Assembly (NCBI GenBank): GCA_959020035.1
Contig: CAUEQX010000009.1
Span: 1 to 24,661 of the forward strand
Direction of reading: 5' to 3'
Length of the DNA stretch: 24,661 nt
DNA from: an uncultured Collinsella sp.
Lineage (GTDB): Bacteria; Actinomycetota; Coriobacteriia; Coriobacteriales; Coriobacteriaceae
Under the pieces are notes generated by a model. The model was not told the origin of the DNA, searched no databases, and was given only the letters and a program-made list of their open reading frames with translations. Below, one piece after another: positions 14,601-21,466 of the stretch. Each line of letters opens with the position of its first letter. The first letter of the stretch is position 1. The position numbers and the translations under genes were made by a program.

Positions 14601-15239
14601 CTAGAGCAACTCGTCATCTTGTTTTTGCAGGATATACCCGTAGCGGAAGATGCTGGCAATCAGGCAAATAATCAGGCCTGCAAAGAGCATGGAGGGCTCG
14701 AATAACTGGCCGGCGAACGCATCCGTAAAGCTGCCGCCAAATCCTAAGAGTATCATTCCCGTGATTACGGCACCAAGAAGCCTCACGGCAACGCCGCCGA
14801 TAAGGAATAAATGTCCTACTCGACGAAGTGTCTGGTTACATTCAAGGTCAAAGGGCCTGCCTTCCTTTTCAATGTTGAAGAAAAGCCTGCGCACGCTTAT
14901 CGCGATGGTAAGCGCGAGGCATGTCATCAAGAGGCTCCCTATGGCAGTGTGGCCATCGTGTGCGACGAGCATAAGTGGGGCCTGCGCATCGGTACCGACA
15001 ATAGCCAGGCACGGCCCTTCGCCGGCTTGAAGTTCTACGGATTGGAGGCACGACCCTTGGGAGAGGCCGGGCAATATAAGTAGAAGGTCAATCGCAATGA
15101 CTGCGAGGAGTCCCAGAGCGAGCGCTGTGGTAATGCAGATTGTGGCCCATTTGCAGATGCGAGCGAGCTTCCTCAGTTTGGCTATCGTCTGTTCGCGGCT
15201 GATGGTTTCATTCGATATAGATGCGTTTCGGTGGACCAT
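14601..15239 (-). CDS. DUF2975-like membrane protein
   Basis: A 212-residue protein with four probable membrane helices (about 31-55, 98-117, 139-162 and 181-200) and the motif RRLFFNIEKEGRPF at 117-130, matching the DUF2975 hallmark (F-NI-x-G-x-PF) between helices 2 and 3. The external loop between helices 1 and 2 has two Cys (C64, C77). The function of the family is unknown; pairing with a YozG-type HTH is characteristic. The ATG at 15239 is chosen because GGAGGGG lies just upstream on the minus strand; an ATG at 15278 would add 13 residues and lies within the palindrome. Confidence 0.85.
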   Translation of the reverse strand: MVHRNASISNETISREQTIAKLRKLARICKWATICITTALALGLLAVIAIDLLLILPGLSQGSCLQSVELQAGEGPCLAIVGTDAQAPLMLVAHDGHTAIGSLLMTCLALTIAISVRRLFFNIEKEGRPFDLECNQTLRRVGHLFLIGGVAVRLLGAVITGMILLGFGGSFTDAFAGQLFEPSMLFAGLIICLIASIFRYGYILQKQDDELL

Positions 15240-15262
15240 AACCCCTCCAATCGGCGTTTTGG

Positions 15263-15278
15263 ATGATACTTGTATCAT
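15263..15278. promoter_or_regulatory. 16-bp palindrome over the minus-strand promoter
   Basis: ATGATACT/TGTATCAT is a perfect 16-bp palindrome. On the minus strand its edge supplies a -10-like TATGAT (15279-15274) about 35 nt before the DUF2975 start. A tandem 7-bp direct repeat AACGATA-AACGATA (15288-15301) sits where the -35 region would be. This is a likely operator for the HTH protein of the same operon (inference). Confidence 0.55.
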
Positions 15279-15468
15279 ATCAAAATTAACGATAAACGAT
15301 AAATAATTACGTATACTGAGTAAGTAATGATTGAAAACGATTAGCGTGAGCTATTAGCTCATTTTGGATGCCGGAGTTTGGCGTTCGGGGGATGAGGACA
15401 AATGCCAAAAACTTCCCGTGATCGCGCAAGCGCTCCATCGCGCTTCCCTAATTCATCTGGGAAAACAA

Positions 15469-15484
15469 CTGCAAACGATTGCAA
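15469..15484 (+). promoter_or_regulatory. Cre-like box 1
   Basis: CTGCAAACGATTGCAA agrees with the LacI/CcpA-type cre consensus (WTGNAARCGNWWWCAW) at 14 of 16 positions and contains the perfect inverted repeat TGCAA-N4-TTGCA. Whether this organism has a CcpA-like protein is not visible here. Confidence 0.45.
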
Positions 15485-15487
15485 GTA

Positions 15488-15519
15488 ACCGGTGAACGGT
15501 CGAAAACTACCGTTCACCG
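15488..15519. repeat. Regulatory inverted repeat, copy 1 of ACCGGTRAACGGTCGA
   Basis: CGGTGAACGGT (15490-15500) and ACCGTTCACCG (15509-15519) are perfect 11-bp complements. The left side, ACCGGTGAACGGTCGA (15488-15503), recurs with one change at 15706-15721. Probable operator of an unidentified regulator. Confidence 0.55.
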
Positions 15520-15666
15520 ATAATCTCAAAACTGGTTCTAACTGGTATTAAGTCAAAAAGACCAATTCACATATCTTCACAATGACCTGCAATTTTTCTT
15601 CACGCTATTTTTAGCCGCCCTGCGTTGTTTAGACACAGGAAAAGATCCGATCTTTTGCCAAAGCAT

Positions 15667-15682
15667 TTCGAAACGGTTTCAA
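15667..15682 (+). promoter_or_regulatory. Cre-like box 2
   Basis: TTCGAAACGGTTTCAA matches the cre consensus at 15 of 16 positions and contains GAAAC-G-GTTTC, a perfect inverted repeat. It lies about 110 bp upstream of the extended -10, a usual distance for an activator or a looping repressor. Confidence 0.45.
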
Positions 15683-15705
15683 AACCGCAGGTAGAAGTGT
15701 TAACG

Positions 15706-15740
15706 ACCGGTAAACGGTCGATTTATCACCGTGAGCGGTG
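15706..15740. repeat. Regulatory motif, copy 2 of ACCGGTRAACGGTCGA
   Basis: ACCGGTAAACGGTCGA (15706-15721) includes the inverted repeat GACCG-N5-CGGTC (15705-15719) and is followed by CACCG-TGAG-CGGTG (15727-15740). The spacing and the trailing CACCG repeat the arrangement of copy 1. Confidence 0.55.
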
Positions 15741-15787
15741 CAAAAACGTTTTACCGTATGAATCAAGGAAAGCGACCTCTTCTGGGG

Positions 15788-15796
15788 TGATATAGT
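15788..15796 (+). promoter_or_regulatory. Extended -10 of the PTS operon
   Basis: TGATATAGT fits an extended -10 (TGn + TATAGT). No good -35 is seen 16-18 nt upstream, which fits a promoter needing an activator. Predicted start of transcription near 15803, leaving a leader of about 140 nt. Confidence 0.5.
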
Positions 15797-15813
15797 GACA
15801 ACAACACGTCACG

Positions 15814-15826
15814 TGGTTACTACCAG
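15814..15826. promoter_or_regulatory. GntR-type operator 1 (PTS operon)
   Basis: TGGTTACTACCAG contains the inverted repeat TGGT-N4-ACCA, the layout of NagR/DasR (GntR-HutC) operators. It lies about 10-25 nt downstream of the predicted transcription start, where a bound repressor would block the polymerase. The identical 13-mer occurs at the agaS promoter. A further palindrome ACCACTGGT is at 15834-15842. Confidence 0.65.
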
Positions 15827-15942
15827 TTTAGAAACCACTGGTCTTCAAAGAACGCTTTCCAAGAAGCTTTAAGGGCGAGCGCCCGCTGGCTTCCGAAAAT
15901 CATCGGACTCAGATTGTACACACCTTCGGAAGGGAAATTTGA

Positions 15943-16386
15943 ATGGTTGGCTTTATTCTTACCGGTCATGGACAGTTCGCACCCGGCCTTGCAAGCGCTA
16001 TCGCGATGGTTGCCGGCGACCAGCCTGCTTTTACCGTCGTTCCTTTTGAGGGCGACCAGGCCGCATCCTACGGTGAGGATCTCCGCGCCGCTATTACCGC
16101 CATGCGCGAGGAGTGCGATGGCGTGCTCGTCTTTACCGACCTGCTTGGCGGCACCCCGTTCAACCAGTCGATGATGATTGCCCAGGATGTCGACAACGTC
16201 GAGGTTCTGACTGGCACCAACCTTCCCATGGTTATTGAGCTTCTGTTCCTCCGCGGCAATGCCACGCTCGCCGAGCTTGGCGAGCAGGCCGTGACCGTTG
16301 GCCAGACGGGCGTCACCGCCCAGACGGTCGCATCCGTTGCCAGCTCCGAGGAAGAGGATATCTTCGGCGACGAGGACGGCATCTAA
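15943..16386 (+). CDS. PTS mannose-family EIIA component
   Basis: A 147-residue cytoplasmic EIIA of the mannose/N-acetylgalactosamine PTS class. It receives the phosphate from HPr on His9 (FILTGHGQFA) and passes it to EIIB. Other family marks are DGVLVFTDLLGGTPFNQS at 59-76 and NLPMVIELL. The C-terminal 15 residues are acidic. In context it corresponds to AgaF. The ATG at 15943 has GGAAGGG 8 nt upstream, partly within a leader hairpin. Its TAA overlaps the next ATG by one base. Confidence 0.93.
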   Translation: MVGFILTGHGQFAPGLASAIAMVAGDQPAFTVVPFEGDQAASYGEDLRAAITAMREECDGVLVFTDLLGGTPFNQSMMIAQDVDNVEVLTGTNLPMVIELLFLRGNATLAELGEQAVTVGQTGVTAQTVASVASSEEEDIFGDEDGI

Positions 16387-16667
16387 TGGCCGATTTCGGA
16401 GCCAACGTCCTGAGCTCCTCGGTCGCCCTTTTAGGCCTGCTTGTCATCATGGGCTTGATTTACACCATCTGGTCGCAAATCAACATGAAGAAGAAGCAGA
16501 AGTACTTCAAGGAGCTGCACACCGAGCTCAAGCCGGGTCAAGAGGTTCTTTTCGCCGGCGGTATCTACGGAACCGTCAAAGGCATCGAAGGCGAGAAGGT
16601 CCAGATCAAAGTCCGATCCGGAGCCGTCGTAGATGTTTCGCGTTACGCGATTCAGGAGATCAAGTAA
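16386..16667 (+). CDS. yajC: YajC-like protein in PTS operon
   Basis: A 93-residue membrane protein: one helix at about 11-31, then a basic stretch (NMKKKQKYFKELH) and the YajC core EVLFAGGIYGTVKGIEGEKVQIKV. Classical YajC joins SecDF at the translocon. A YajC paralogue between PTS genes is also known in glycosaminoglycan/amino-sugar PTS operons of Firmicutes (for example the hyaluronan locus of Streptococcus pneumoniae), where its job is unclear. No secD or secF is nearby, so this looks like the PTS-linked type. Translation is coupled to EIIA through the TAATG overlap. Confidence 0.88.
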   Translation: MADFGANVLSSSVALLGLLVIMGLIYTIWSQINMKKKQKYFKELHTELKPGQEVLFAGGIYGTVKGIEGEKVQIKVRSGAVVDVSRYAIQEIK

Positions 16668-16703
16668 CTGTCGTCAGCAAATAACGAAAGGAAGCTGATC
16701 AAC

Positions 16704-17186
16704 ATGGCAGAACCCAACATTCTTCTTACCCGCATCGATAACCGACTGGTTCATGGTCAGGTTGCCACCCAGTGGAACTCCACCCTGGGCTCCAACCTCA
16801 TCCTCGTCGCCAACGACGACGTGGCGTCCAACACCATGCGCCAGAACCTCATGAAGATGGCCGCTCCCGCCGGCGTCGCTACGCGTTTCTTCTCTCTGCA
16901 GAAGACCATCGACGTCATTGGCAAGGCGAGCCCGCGCCAGAAGATCTTCATCGTGGCCGAAACACCGGAAGACGTGCTTACGCTCGTCAAGGGCGGTGTG
17001 CCTATAAAGAAGGTAAACATCGGCAACATGCACATGTCGGAAGGAAAGCGCCAAGTCGCCACCTCCGTCGCAGTTAACGACGAGGATGTCGCTGCGTTTA
17101 AAGAGCTGCAGGAATTGGGGGTGGAGTTGGAGATCAGGCGCGTTCCGAGTACGCCTGTTGAGGACACGAGCAAGCTCTTCTCGTAA
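16704..17186 (+). CDS. PTS mannose-family EIIB component
   Basis: A 160-residue cytoplasmic EIIB. The phosphorylated histidine is H17 in the signature TRIDNRLVHGQVATQW. Length and the pattern of the remaining sequence (VANDDVASNTMRQNLMKMAAP, VNIGNMHMS) fit the AgaV/ManX-IIB family (about 160 residues). Ribosome site GAAAGGAAG upstream. It is separated from YajC by 36 nt and from EIIC by 90 nt containing two small hairpins. Confidence 0.93.
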   Translation: MAEPNILLTRIDNRLVHGQVATQWNSTLGSNLILVANDDVASNTMRQNLMKMAAPAGVATRFFSLQKTIDVIGKASPRQKIFIVAETPEDVLTLVKGGVPIKKVNIGNMHMSEGKRQVATSVAVNDEDVAAFKELQELGVELEIRRVPSTPVEDTSKLFS

Positions 17187-17203
17187 TCCTCGTGATCCAC
17201 GTT

Positions 17204-17253
17204 GTCAGGAGTGAAACCCTGACGTTCTGTACGTGATATCCAAAGTGCGTACA
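17204..17253 (+). promoter_or_regulatory. Two small hairpins between EIIB and EIIC
   Basis: GTCAGG (17204-17209) pairs with CCTGAC (17218-17223), and TGTACG (17228-17233) with CGTACA (17248-17253). There is no U-tract. They may mark an RNA processing or stability site that sets EIIB versus EIIC/D levels; this is inference. Confidence 0.35.
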
Positions 17254-17276
17254 TACATTTTGAAAGGAGGAGCAAG

Positions 17277-18077
17277 ATGGAATACTCGATCATCCAGATC
17301 GCTCTGGTCTTCGTCGTCACGTTCATCGCGGCAATCGACCAGTTTGACTTCCTCGAGTCTCTCTATCAGCCCATCGTCACCGGCGCCGTCATCGGTCTTA
17401 TCCTTGGCGACCTCAACACCGGTCTTCTCGTGGGTGGTACCTATCAGCTCATGACGATCGGCAACATGCCGATCGGAGGCGCTCAGCCGCCTAACGCCGT
17501 CATCGGCGGCATCATGGCAGCCATTCTCGCTATCGCCACGGGCCTCGAGCCCAACGCGGCAGTCGGCCTCGCCATTCCGTTCGCTCTGCTTGGCCAGCTT
17601 GGCGTTACCCTGGTCTTCACGCTTATGTCCCCGCTTATGTCCACGGCCGATAACATGGCTCACAACGCTGACACCAAGGGTATCGAGCGCCTGAACTACT
17701 TCGCCATGGCTCTGCTCGGCCTGATCTTCGCTGTCGTCGTCACCCTGTTCTTCATCGCTGGCGCTACCATTGGTCAGACCATCGCTTCCGCCATCCCGAC
17801 TTGGCTGCAGACCGGTCTGTCCGCTGCAGGCGGCATGATGCGCTTCGTCGGCTTCGCCGTCCTGCTCAAGGTTATGATGAACCGCGATATGTGGGGCTTC
17901 TTCCTCATGGGCTTCGGCCTCGCGCTCATCACCGTTGCCAACGATTCGCTGGCAACCCCTGCTCTGCTCATCCTCGCTCTCATCGGCTTCGGCATCGCTT
18001 TCTGGGACTTCCAGCAGCAGACCGAGCTGAAGGGTGCAGCTGTTTCTGACGGAGGTGACTTCGAAGATGGCATCTAA
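17277..18077 (+). CDS. PTS mannose-family EIIC component
   Basis: A 266-residue integral membrane EIIC that with EIID forms the sugar channel. It has the family N-terminus (IIQIALVFVVTFIAAIDQF), several hydrophobic segments, and GGTYQLMTIGNMPIGGAQPPNA around 53-74, a conserved region of ManY/AgaW proteins. The C-terminus is acidic and cytoplasmic. AAAGGAGGAG lies just before the ATG, one of the strongest ribosome sites in the window. The last 11 bases overlap EIID. In context it is the AgaW-like component. Confidence 0.93.
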   Translation: MEYSIIQIALVFVVTFIAAIDQFDFLESLYQPIVTGAVIGLILGDLNTGLLVGGTYQLMTIGNMPIGGAQPPNAVIGGIMAAILAIATGLEPNAAVGLAIPFALLGQLGVTLVFTLMSPLMSTADNMAHNADTKGIERLNYFAMALLGLIFAVVVTLFFIAGATIGQTIASAIPTWLQTGLSAAGGMMRFVGFAVLLKVMMNRDMWGFFLMGFGLALITVANDSLATPALLILALIGFGIAFWDFQQQTELKGAAVSDGGDFEDGI

Positions 18078-19149
18078 TGAGTATGTGATCCCGGAGCACT
18101 ACGAGGATCTCACTCCTGCTCCGCAGCTCGACCAGAAGACCCTCAACAAGATGGCTTGGCGCTCCTGCTTCCTGCAGGCCTCGTTCAACTACGAGCGTAT
18201 GCAGGCCGCTGGCTGGCTCTACTCCATCATCCCCGGTCTGGAGAAGATCCACACCAACAAGAACGACCTCGCGGCTTCCATGAGCCACAACCTGGAGTTC
18301 TTCAACACCCACCCGTTCCTCGTCACCTTTGTTATGGGCATCGTGCTTTCGCTCGAGCAGAACAAGGTTGACATCCCCACGATCCGCGCCGTCCGCGTCG
18401 CCGCAATGGGCCCGCTCGGTGGTATCGGTGACGCCCTGTTCTGGCTGACGCTCGTGCCTATCACGGCCGGCATCACCTCCAACATGGCCATCAACGGCAA
18501 CGCCGCTGCGCCGATCATCTTCCTGGTGATCTTCAACGCCGTCCAGTTCGCTCTGCGCTTCTGGCTCATGAATTGGTCCTACAAGCTTGGCACCAGCGCT
18601 ATTGACGCTCTGACCGCCAACATGCAGGCCTTCACGCGTGCCGCTTCCATCATGGGCGTCTTCGTCGTCGGTTGCCTGGTCGTCACCATGGGTGGCACCC
18701 AGATCAACCTCCAGATCCCCAACGGCACCACCCGTGGCCTTGCCCCTACTACCGTGATCGTCTCCGAGAAGGAGGCCGAGAACTTCACCGGTATGGAGGG
18801 CATCGATACCGAGACCGCTGAGGCCGGTACCATCGCCATGACCGATGAGGACGGCAACGCCCTCACCGCCGTCGATGCCGACGGCAACGAGGTCAAGTGC
18901 GGCGTCGCCGATCTGGGCAACGGCATGGAGTCCGTGACCTACGCTACCGTCACCGAGGATCCGGTCAACTTCTCTGTTGCCGACACCCTCAACACCATCG
19001 TCCCGAAGCTCGTCCCGCTTATGCTTACGCTGCTGCTTTACTACATGTTCGCTAAGCACAGCTGGACCCCGACCAAGGGCATTCTGCTGCTCTTCGTCCT
19101 CGGCATCCTGGGCGCTGGCCCGCTTGGTCTCTGGCCGAGCATCTGGTAA
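18067..19149 (+). CDS. PTS mannose-family EIID component with an internal insertion
   Basis: A 360-residue EIID. Conserved parts are the N-terminal WRSCFLQASFNYERMQAAGW (31-50), HNLEFFNTHPF (74-84), AAMGPLGGIGDALFW (112-126), and the C-terminal LNTIVPKLVPLMLTLLLYY (308-326) plus closing helices. Typical family members are about 260-300 residues; here a hydrophilic segment of about 75 residues (221-297, containing two DxDG-like repeats, DEDGNAL and DADGNEV) sits before the C-terminal membrane helices. ATG 18067 follows GGAGGT; the in-frame ATG at 18034 lies inside EIIC and lacks a ribosome site. A terminator at 19216 ends the PTS unit. Confidence 0.92.
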   Translation: MASNEYVIPEHYEDLTPAPQLDQKTLNKMAWRSCFLQASFNYERMQAAGWLYSIIPGLEKIHTNKNDLAASMSHNLEFFNTHPFLVTFVMGIVLSLEQNKVDIPTIRAVRVAAMGPLGGIGDALFWLTLVPITAGITSNMAINGNAAAPIIFLVIFNAVQFALRFWLMNWSYKLGTSAIDALTANMQAFTRAASIMGVFVVGCLVVTMGGTQINLQIPNGTTRGLAPTTVIVSEKEAENFTGMEGIDTETAEAGTIAMTDEDGNALTAVDADGNEVKCGVADLGNGMESVTYATVTEDPVNFSVADTLNTIVPKLVPLMLTLLLYYMFAKHSWTPTKGILLLFVLGILGAGPLGLWPSIW

Positions 19150-19162
19150 GGCTCTAGCTTGA

Positions 19163-19191
19163 GGGGTGTGTCCCTACGCGGCTCACACCCC
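19163..19191 (+). promoter_or_regulatory. Hairpin after EIID
   Basis: GGGGTGTG (19163-19170) pairs with CACACCCC (19184-19191). There is no U-tract. It is probably a 3'-end stabiliser of the PTS message upstream of the true terminator. Confidence 0.45.
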
Positions 19192-19215
19192 GACCCCTTA
19201 AGCCATGTGTATGTT

Positions 19216-19255
19216 AAAAGCCGCGTGCTCGAAAGAGCGCGCGGCTTTTGTTTTC
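19216..19255 (+). terminator. Terminator of the PTS operon
   Basis: A 15-bp stem (AAAAGCCGCG and GCTC paired with GAGC and CGCGGCTTTT, one G-U pair), GAAA tetraloop, then TTTTGTTTTC. Confidence 0.92.
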
Positions 19256-19308
19256 TTGTTGATTCGGGTGTGGCAGACAGATAATGCTAAACACCCAAGG
19301 TAGTAGCC
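19256..19308 (+). promoter_or_regulatory. gntR promoter with operator-like site
   Basis: TTGTTG (19256-19261) and GATAAT (19280-19285) are 18 nt apart. The predicted start is near 19292. GGCTACTACC on the minus strand (19308-19299) shares GGYTACTACC with the two full operators and covers the transcription start, which suggests self-repression by the GntR protein. Confidence 0.5.
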
Positions 19309-19333
19309 GAGTTTGAGAAAATGGGAGGATAGG

Positions 19334-20065
19334 ATGGCGATCGGAGCGCGTAAGCAACCGCTGTACGATCAGCTGGTCGATATTCTGACCGAAAAGATCG
19401 ACCATGAATATCGCGCCGGTGACATGATTCCTTCCGAGCGCGAACTTTCGGAGCGCTATGGTCTCTCGCGCACTACGGTACGCCTGGCTCTGCAGGAACT
19501 AGAGCGTTTAGGACTGGTGGTTCGGCAGCACGGTCGCGGTACCTTTGTGACCGACCGTTCGGCAAAGGCAACCAATCTTATGCAGTCCTACAGCTTTACC
19601 GAGCAGATGCGCGCGATGGGTCGCGACCCCGAGACCACGATTCTCGAGTTTTGCGAGATGGAGGCCGATAAGAATCTGGACGAGCATATGGGATTGCGTA
19701 TCGGTGATCGCATTTTTAAGCTTAAGCGCCTTCGTTCTGCCGACAATATGCCCATGATGGTCGAACGCAGCTATCTACCAGTTCGTCAATTTCTGTCCCT
19801 AAAGCGACCGCTGCTGGAGCGTAAGCCGCTTTACGATGTGATTGAGCAAGACTTTCAGCAAAAGATACGCGTGGCCGAAGAGGAGTTCTATGCGAGCATA
19901 GCCCGTCCCACCGACGCCCACCTTTTGGGAATTGTCGAGGGCTCGCCTGTGCTCGATTTGGTCAGGACTACGTATAACGAGTCAAACGAGGTTGTGGAGT
20001 ATACACTCTCGGTTGCTCGTGCCGATCAGTTTAAATACAAGGTTTACCACCAGCGTAGCGACTAG
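19334..20065 (+). CDS. GntR/HutC-type regulator of amino-sugar genes
   Basis: A 243-residue transcription factor with an N-terminal winged HTH (8-73; MIPSERELSERYGLSRTTVR at 31-50) and a C-terminal UTRA ligand domain (about 95-236; MMVERSYLPV, then VVEYTLSVARADQFKYKVY). This is the NagR/DasR/AgaR-like HutC subfamily, whose ligands are often amino-sugar phosphates. It stands alone between the PTS operon and agaS, both of which carry a TGGT-N4-ACCA operator, so it is their likely repressor, released by GalN-6-P or a related metabolite (inference). The ATG at 19334 follows GGGAGG; the TTG at 19313 is not needed. Confidence 0.92.
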   Translation: MAIGARKQPLYDQLVDILTEKIDHEYRAGDMIPSERELSERYGLSRTTVRLALQELERLGLVVRQHGRGTFVTDRSAKATNLMQSYSFTEQMRAMGRDPETTILEFCEMEADKNLDEHMGLRIGDRIFKLKRLRSADNMPMMVERSYLPVRQFLSLKRPLLERKPLYDVIEQDFQQKIRVAEEEFYASIARPTDAHLLGIVEGSPVLDLVRTTYNESNEVVEYTLSVARADQFKYKVYHQRSD

Positions 20066-20104
20066 TGTTCGCATCGTATCCATATGATGATTCTTTGCAT
20101 TTAA

Positions 20105-20140
20105 CTGGTTACTACCAGATAACCAACTGAAGTGTATAAT
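20105..20140 (+). promoter_or_regulatory. agaS promoter with GntR-type operator 2
   Basis: CTGGT-TACT-ACCAG (20105-20118) is a perfect inverted repeat sharing the 13-mer TGGTTACTACCAG with the PTS operator. A perfect -10 TATAAT follows at 20135-20140. The operator occupies the -35 position, where no TTGACA-like hexamer is seen, so binding would exclude the polymerase. Confidence 0.7.
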
Positions 20141-20179
20141 TGCACGTCAGAGGATTACTTCTAGAGAGAGGTATTAGAA

Positions 20180-21346
20180 ATGTTCGAGAAGAGTGTCGAG
20201 GAGCTCACCGAGCTCGGCGCCCAGATCACCACGGCCGAGATTGCTCAGCAGCCCGAGCTTTGGCGTGATACGCTCAACATCTATCGCGAGAACAAGGAGG
20301 CCATCGAGGCCTTCCTGGCCGAGGCTCGCGCTATGGGCGAGGGCCGTCTGTCCGTTGTCTTCACCGGTGCCGGTACGTCCGACTACGTTGGCGATACCTG
20401 TGCCCCGTACCTGCGTCACGCTGGCAACACTGATCTCTACGACTTTAAGCCCATCGCCACGACCGACATCGTGAGCGCCCCGCGTGACTTCCTGCACGCC
20501 GAGGATCCCACGCTCGTGGTTTCCTTTGCCCGCTCTGGCAACAGCCCCGAGAGCCTTGCCGCCGTTGCCGTTGCCAAGGAGCTCGTCCACAACGTCAAGT
20601 TCCTCAACATCACCTGCGCTCCCGAGGGCAAGCTCGCCGTCGAGTCTGCCGATGATCCCAACGCGCTGACGCTGCTCATTCCGCGCGCCAACGACAAGGG
20701 CTTCGCCATGACCGGTTCTTATTCCTGCATGACCCTGCTCTCCACCCTTATTTTCGACACTGCCTCTGACGAGCAGAAGGCCGAGTGGGTCGAGACAATT
20801 GCCAAGATGGGCGAGGAGGTCATCTCCCGTGAGCCCGAGATCGCCGATTACCTGGCTGGCGACTTCAACCGCGTGACCTACTTGGGTTCTGGCTCCTTCG
20901 GTGGCCTTGCCCAGGAGAGCCAGCTCAAGATCCTTGAGCTCGCTCACGGTCTGGTCGCTACTTCCTACGACACCTCCATGGGCTATCGTCACGGACCTAA
21001 GTCCTTCGTCGACGATAAGACGCTCGTCTTCGTGTTCGTCAATAACGACGCCTACACCCGTCAGTACGACATCGACATCCTCAACGAGATCGGTGGCGAC
21101 GAGATCGCTCAGCACACCATCGCCGTTCAGCAGGAAGGTGCCACCGTCTATGAGGGTGAGTCCTTCACCTTTAAGGGCTACGAGGCACTTCCCGAGGGCT
21201 ACCTTGCTCTGCCGTTCGTGATGTTTGCCCAGGCTATCAGCCTGCTCAACTCCGTGCGCGTGGGCAACACGCCCGATACGCCGAGCCCCACCGGCACGGT
21301 CAACCGCGTGGTTAAGGGCGTGACGATTCACCCCTTCACCGCTTAA
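20180..21346 (+). CDS. agaS: AgaS-type galactosamine-6-phosphate deaminase/isomerase (SIS protein)
   Basis: A 388-residue double-SIS-domain enzyme. Motifs: TGAGTSD at 62-68, SFARSGNSPES at 115-125 (sugar-phosphate site), GFAMTGSYSCMTLL, then in the second domain LKILELAHG at 249-257 and the conserved YRHGPKS at 269-275. These fit AgaS, which converts galactosamine-6-phosphate to tagatose-6-phosphate plus ammonia, better than GlmS (no glutaminase domain) or FrlB. The lacC-type kinase downstream would use the product. GAGAGAGG precedes the ATG. It has its own promoter, operator and terminator, so it is a single-gene unit. Confidence 0.92.
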   Translation: MFEKSVEELTELGAQITTAEIAQQPELWRDTLNIYRENKEAIEAFLAEARAMGEGRLSVVFTGAGTSDYVGDTCAPYLRHAGNTDLYDFKPIATTDIVSAPRDFLHAEDPTLVVSFARSGNSPESLAAVAVAKELVHNVKFLNITCAPEGKLAVESADDPNALTLLIPRANDKGFAMTGSYSCMTLLSTLIFDTASDEQKAEWVETIAKMGEEVISREPEIADYLAGDFNRVTYLGSGSFGGLAQESQLKILELAHGLVATSYDTSMGYRHGPKSFVDDKTLVFVFVNNDAYTRQYDIDILNEIGGDEIAQHTIAVQQEGATVYEGESFTFKGYEALPEGYLALPFVMFAQAISLLNSVRVGNTPDTPSPTGTVNRVVKGVTIHPFTA

Positions 21347-21365
21347 TCGCGTCCCCCCTGTAAGG

Positions 21366-21408
21366 GCGCCCGTCCGCTCATAACGGCGGGCGGGCGCTTT
21401 TTGTTTTT
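21366..21408 (+). terminator. Terminator of agaS
   Basis: GCGCCCGTCCGC (21366-21377) pairs with GCGGGCGGGCGC (21386-21397; one G-U pair), followed by TTTTTGTTTTT. Confidence 0.9.
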
Positions 21409-21466
21409 ACATGGACCGGGTATAAGTATCACCACGGTCAACTGCTTCAAGAAGCAAGGAGTGCAT

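Larger units (their letters stand above)
15302..15942 (+). promoter_or_regulatory. Regulatory region of the PTS operon
   Basis: This 640-bp gap has no gene, has lower GC than its surroundings, and is full of binding-site-like motifs. Cre-like boxes lie at 15331-15346, 15469-15484 and 15667-15682. A duplicated ACCGGTRAACGGTCGA lies at 15488-15503 and 15706-15721, ACTGGT direct repeats at 15531-15546, an extended -10 at 15788-15796 and a GntR-type operator at 15814-15826. A 7-bp hairpin (15890-15896 with 15926-15932) covers part of the ribosome site of the first gene. Confidence 0.65.

Noticed and set aside
15795..15812. GTGAC-N8-GTCAC as a Crp site
   Set aside because: The half-site spacing is wrong for Crp (TGTGA-N6-TCACA) and it overlaps the -10 region.
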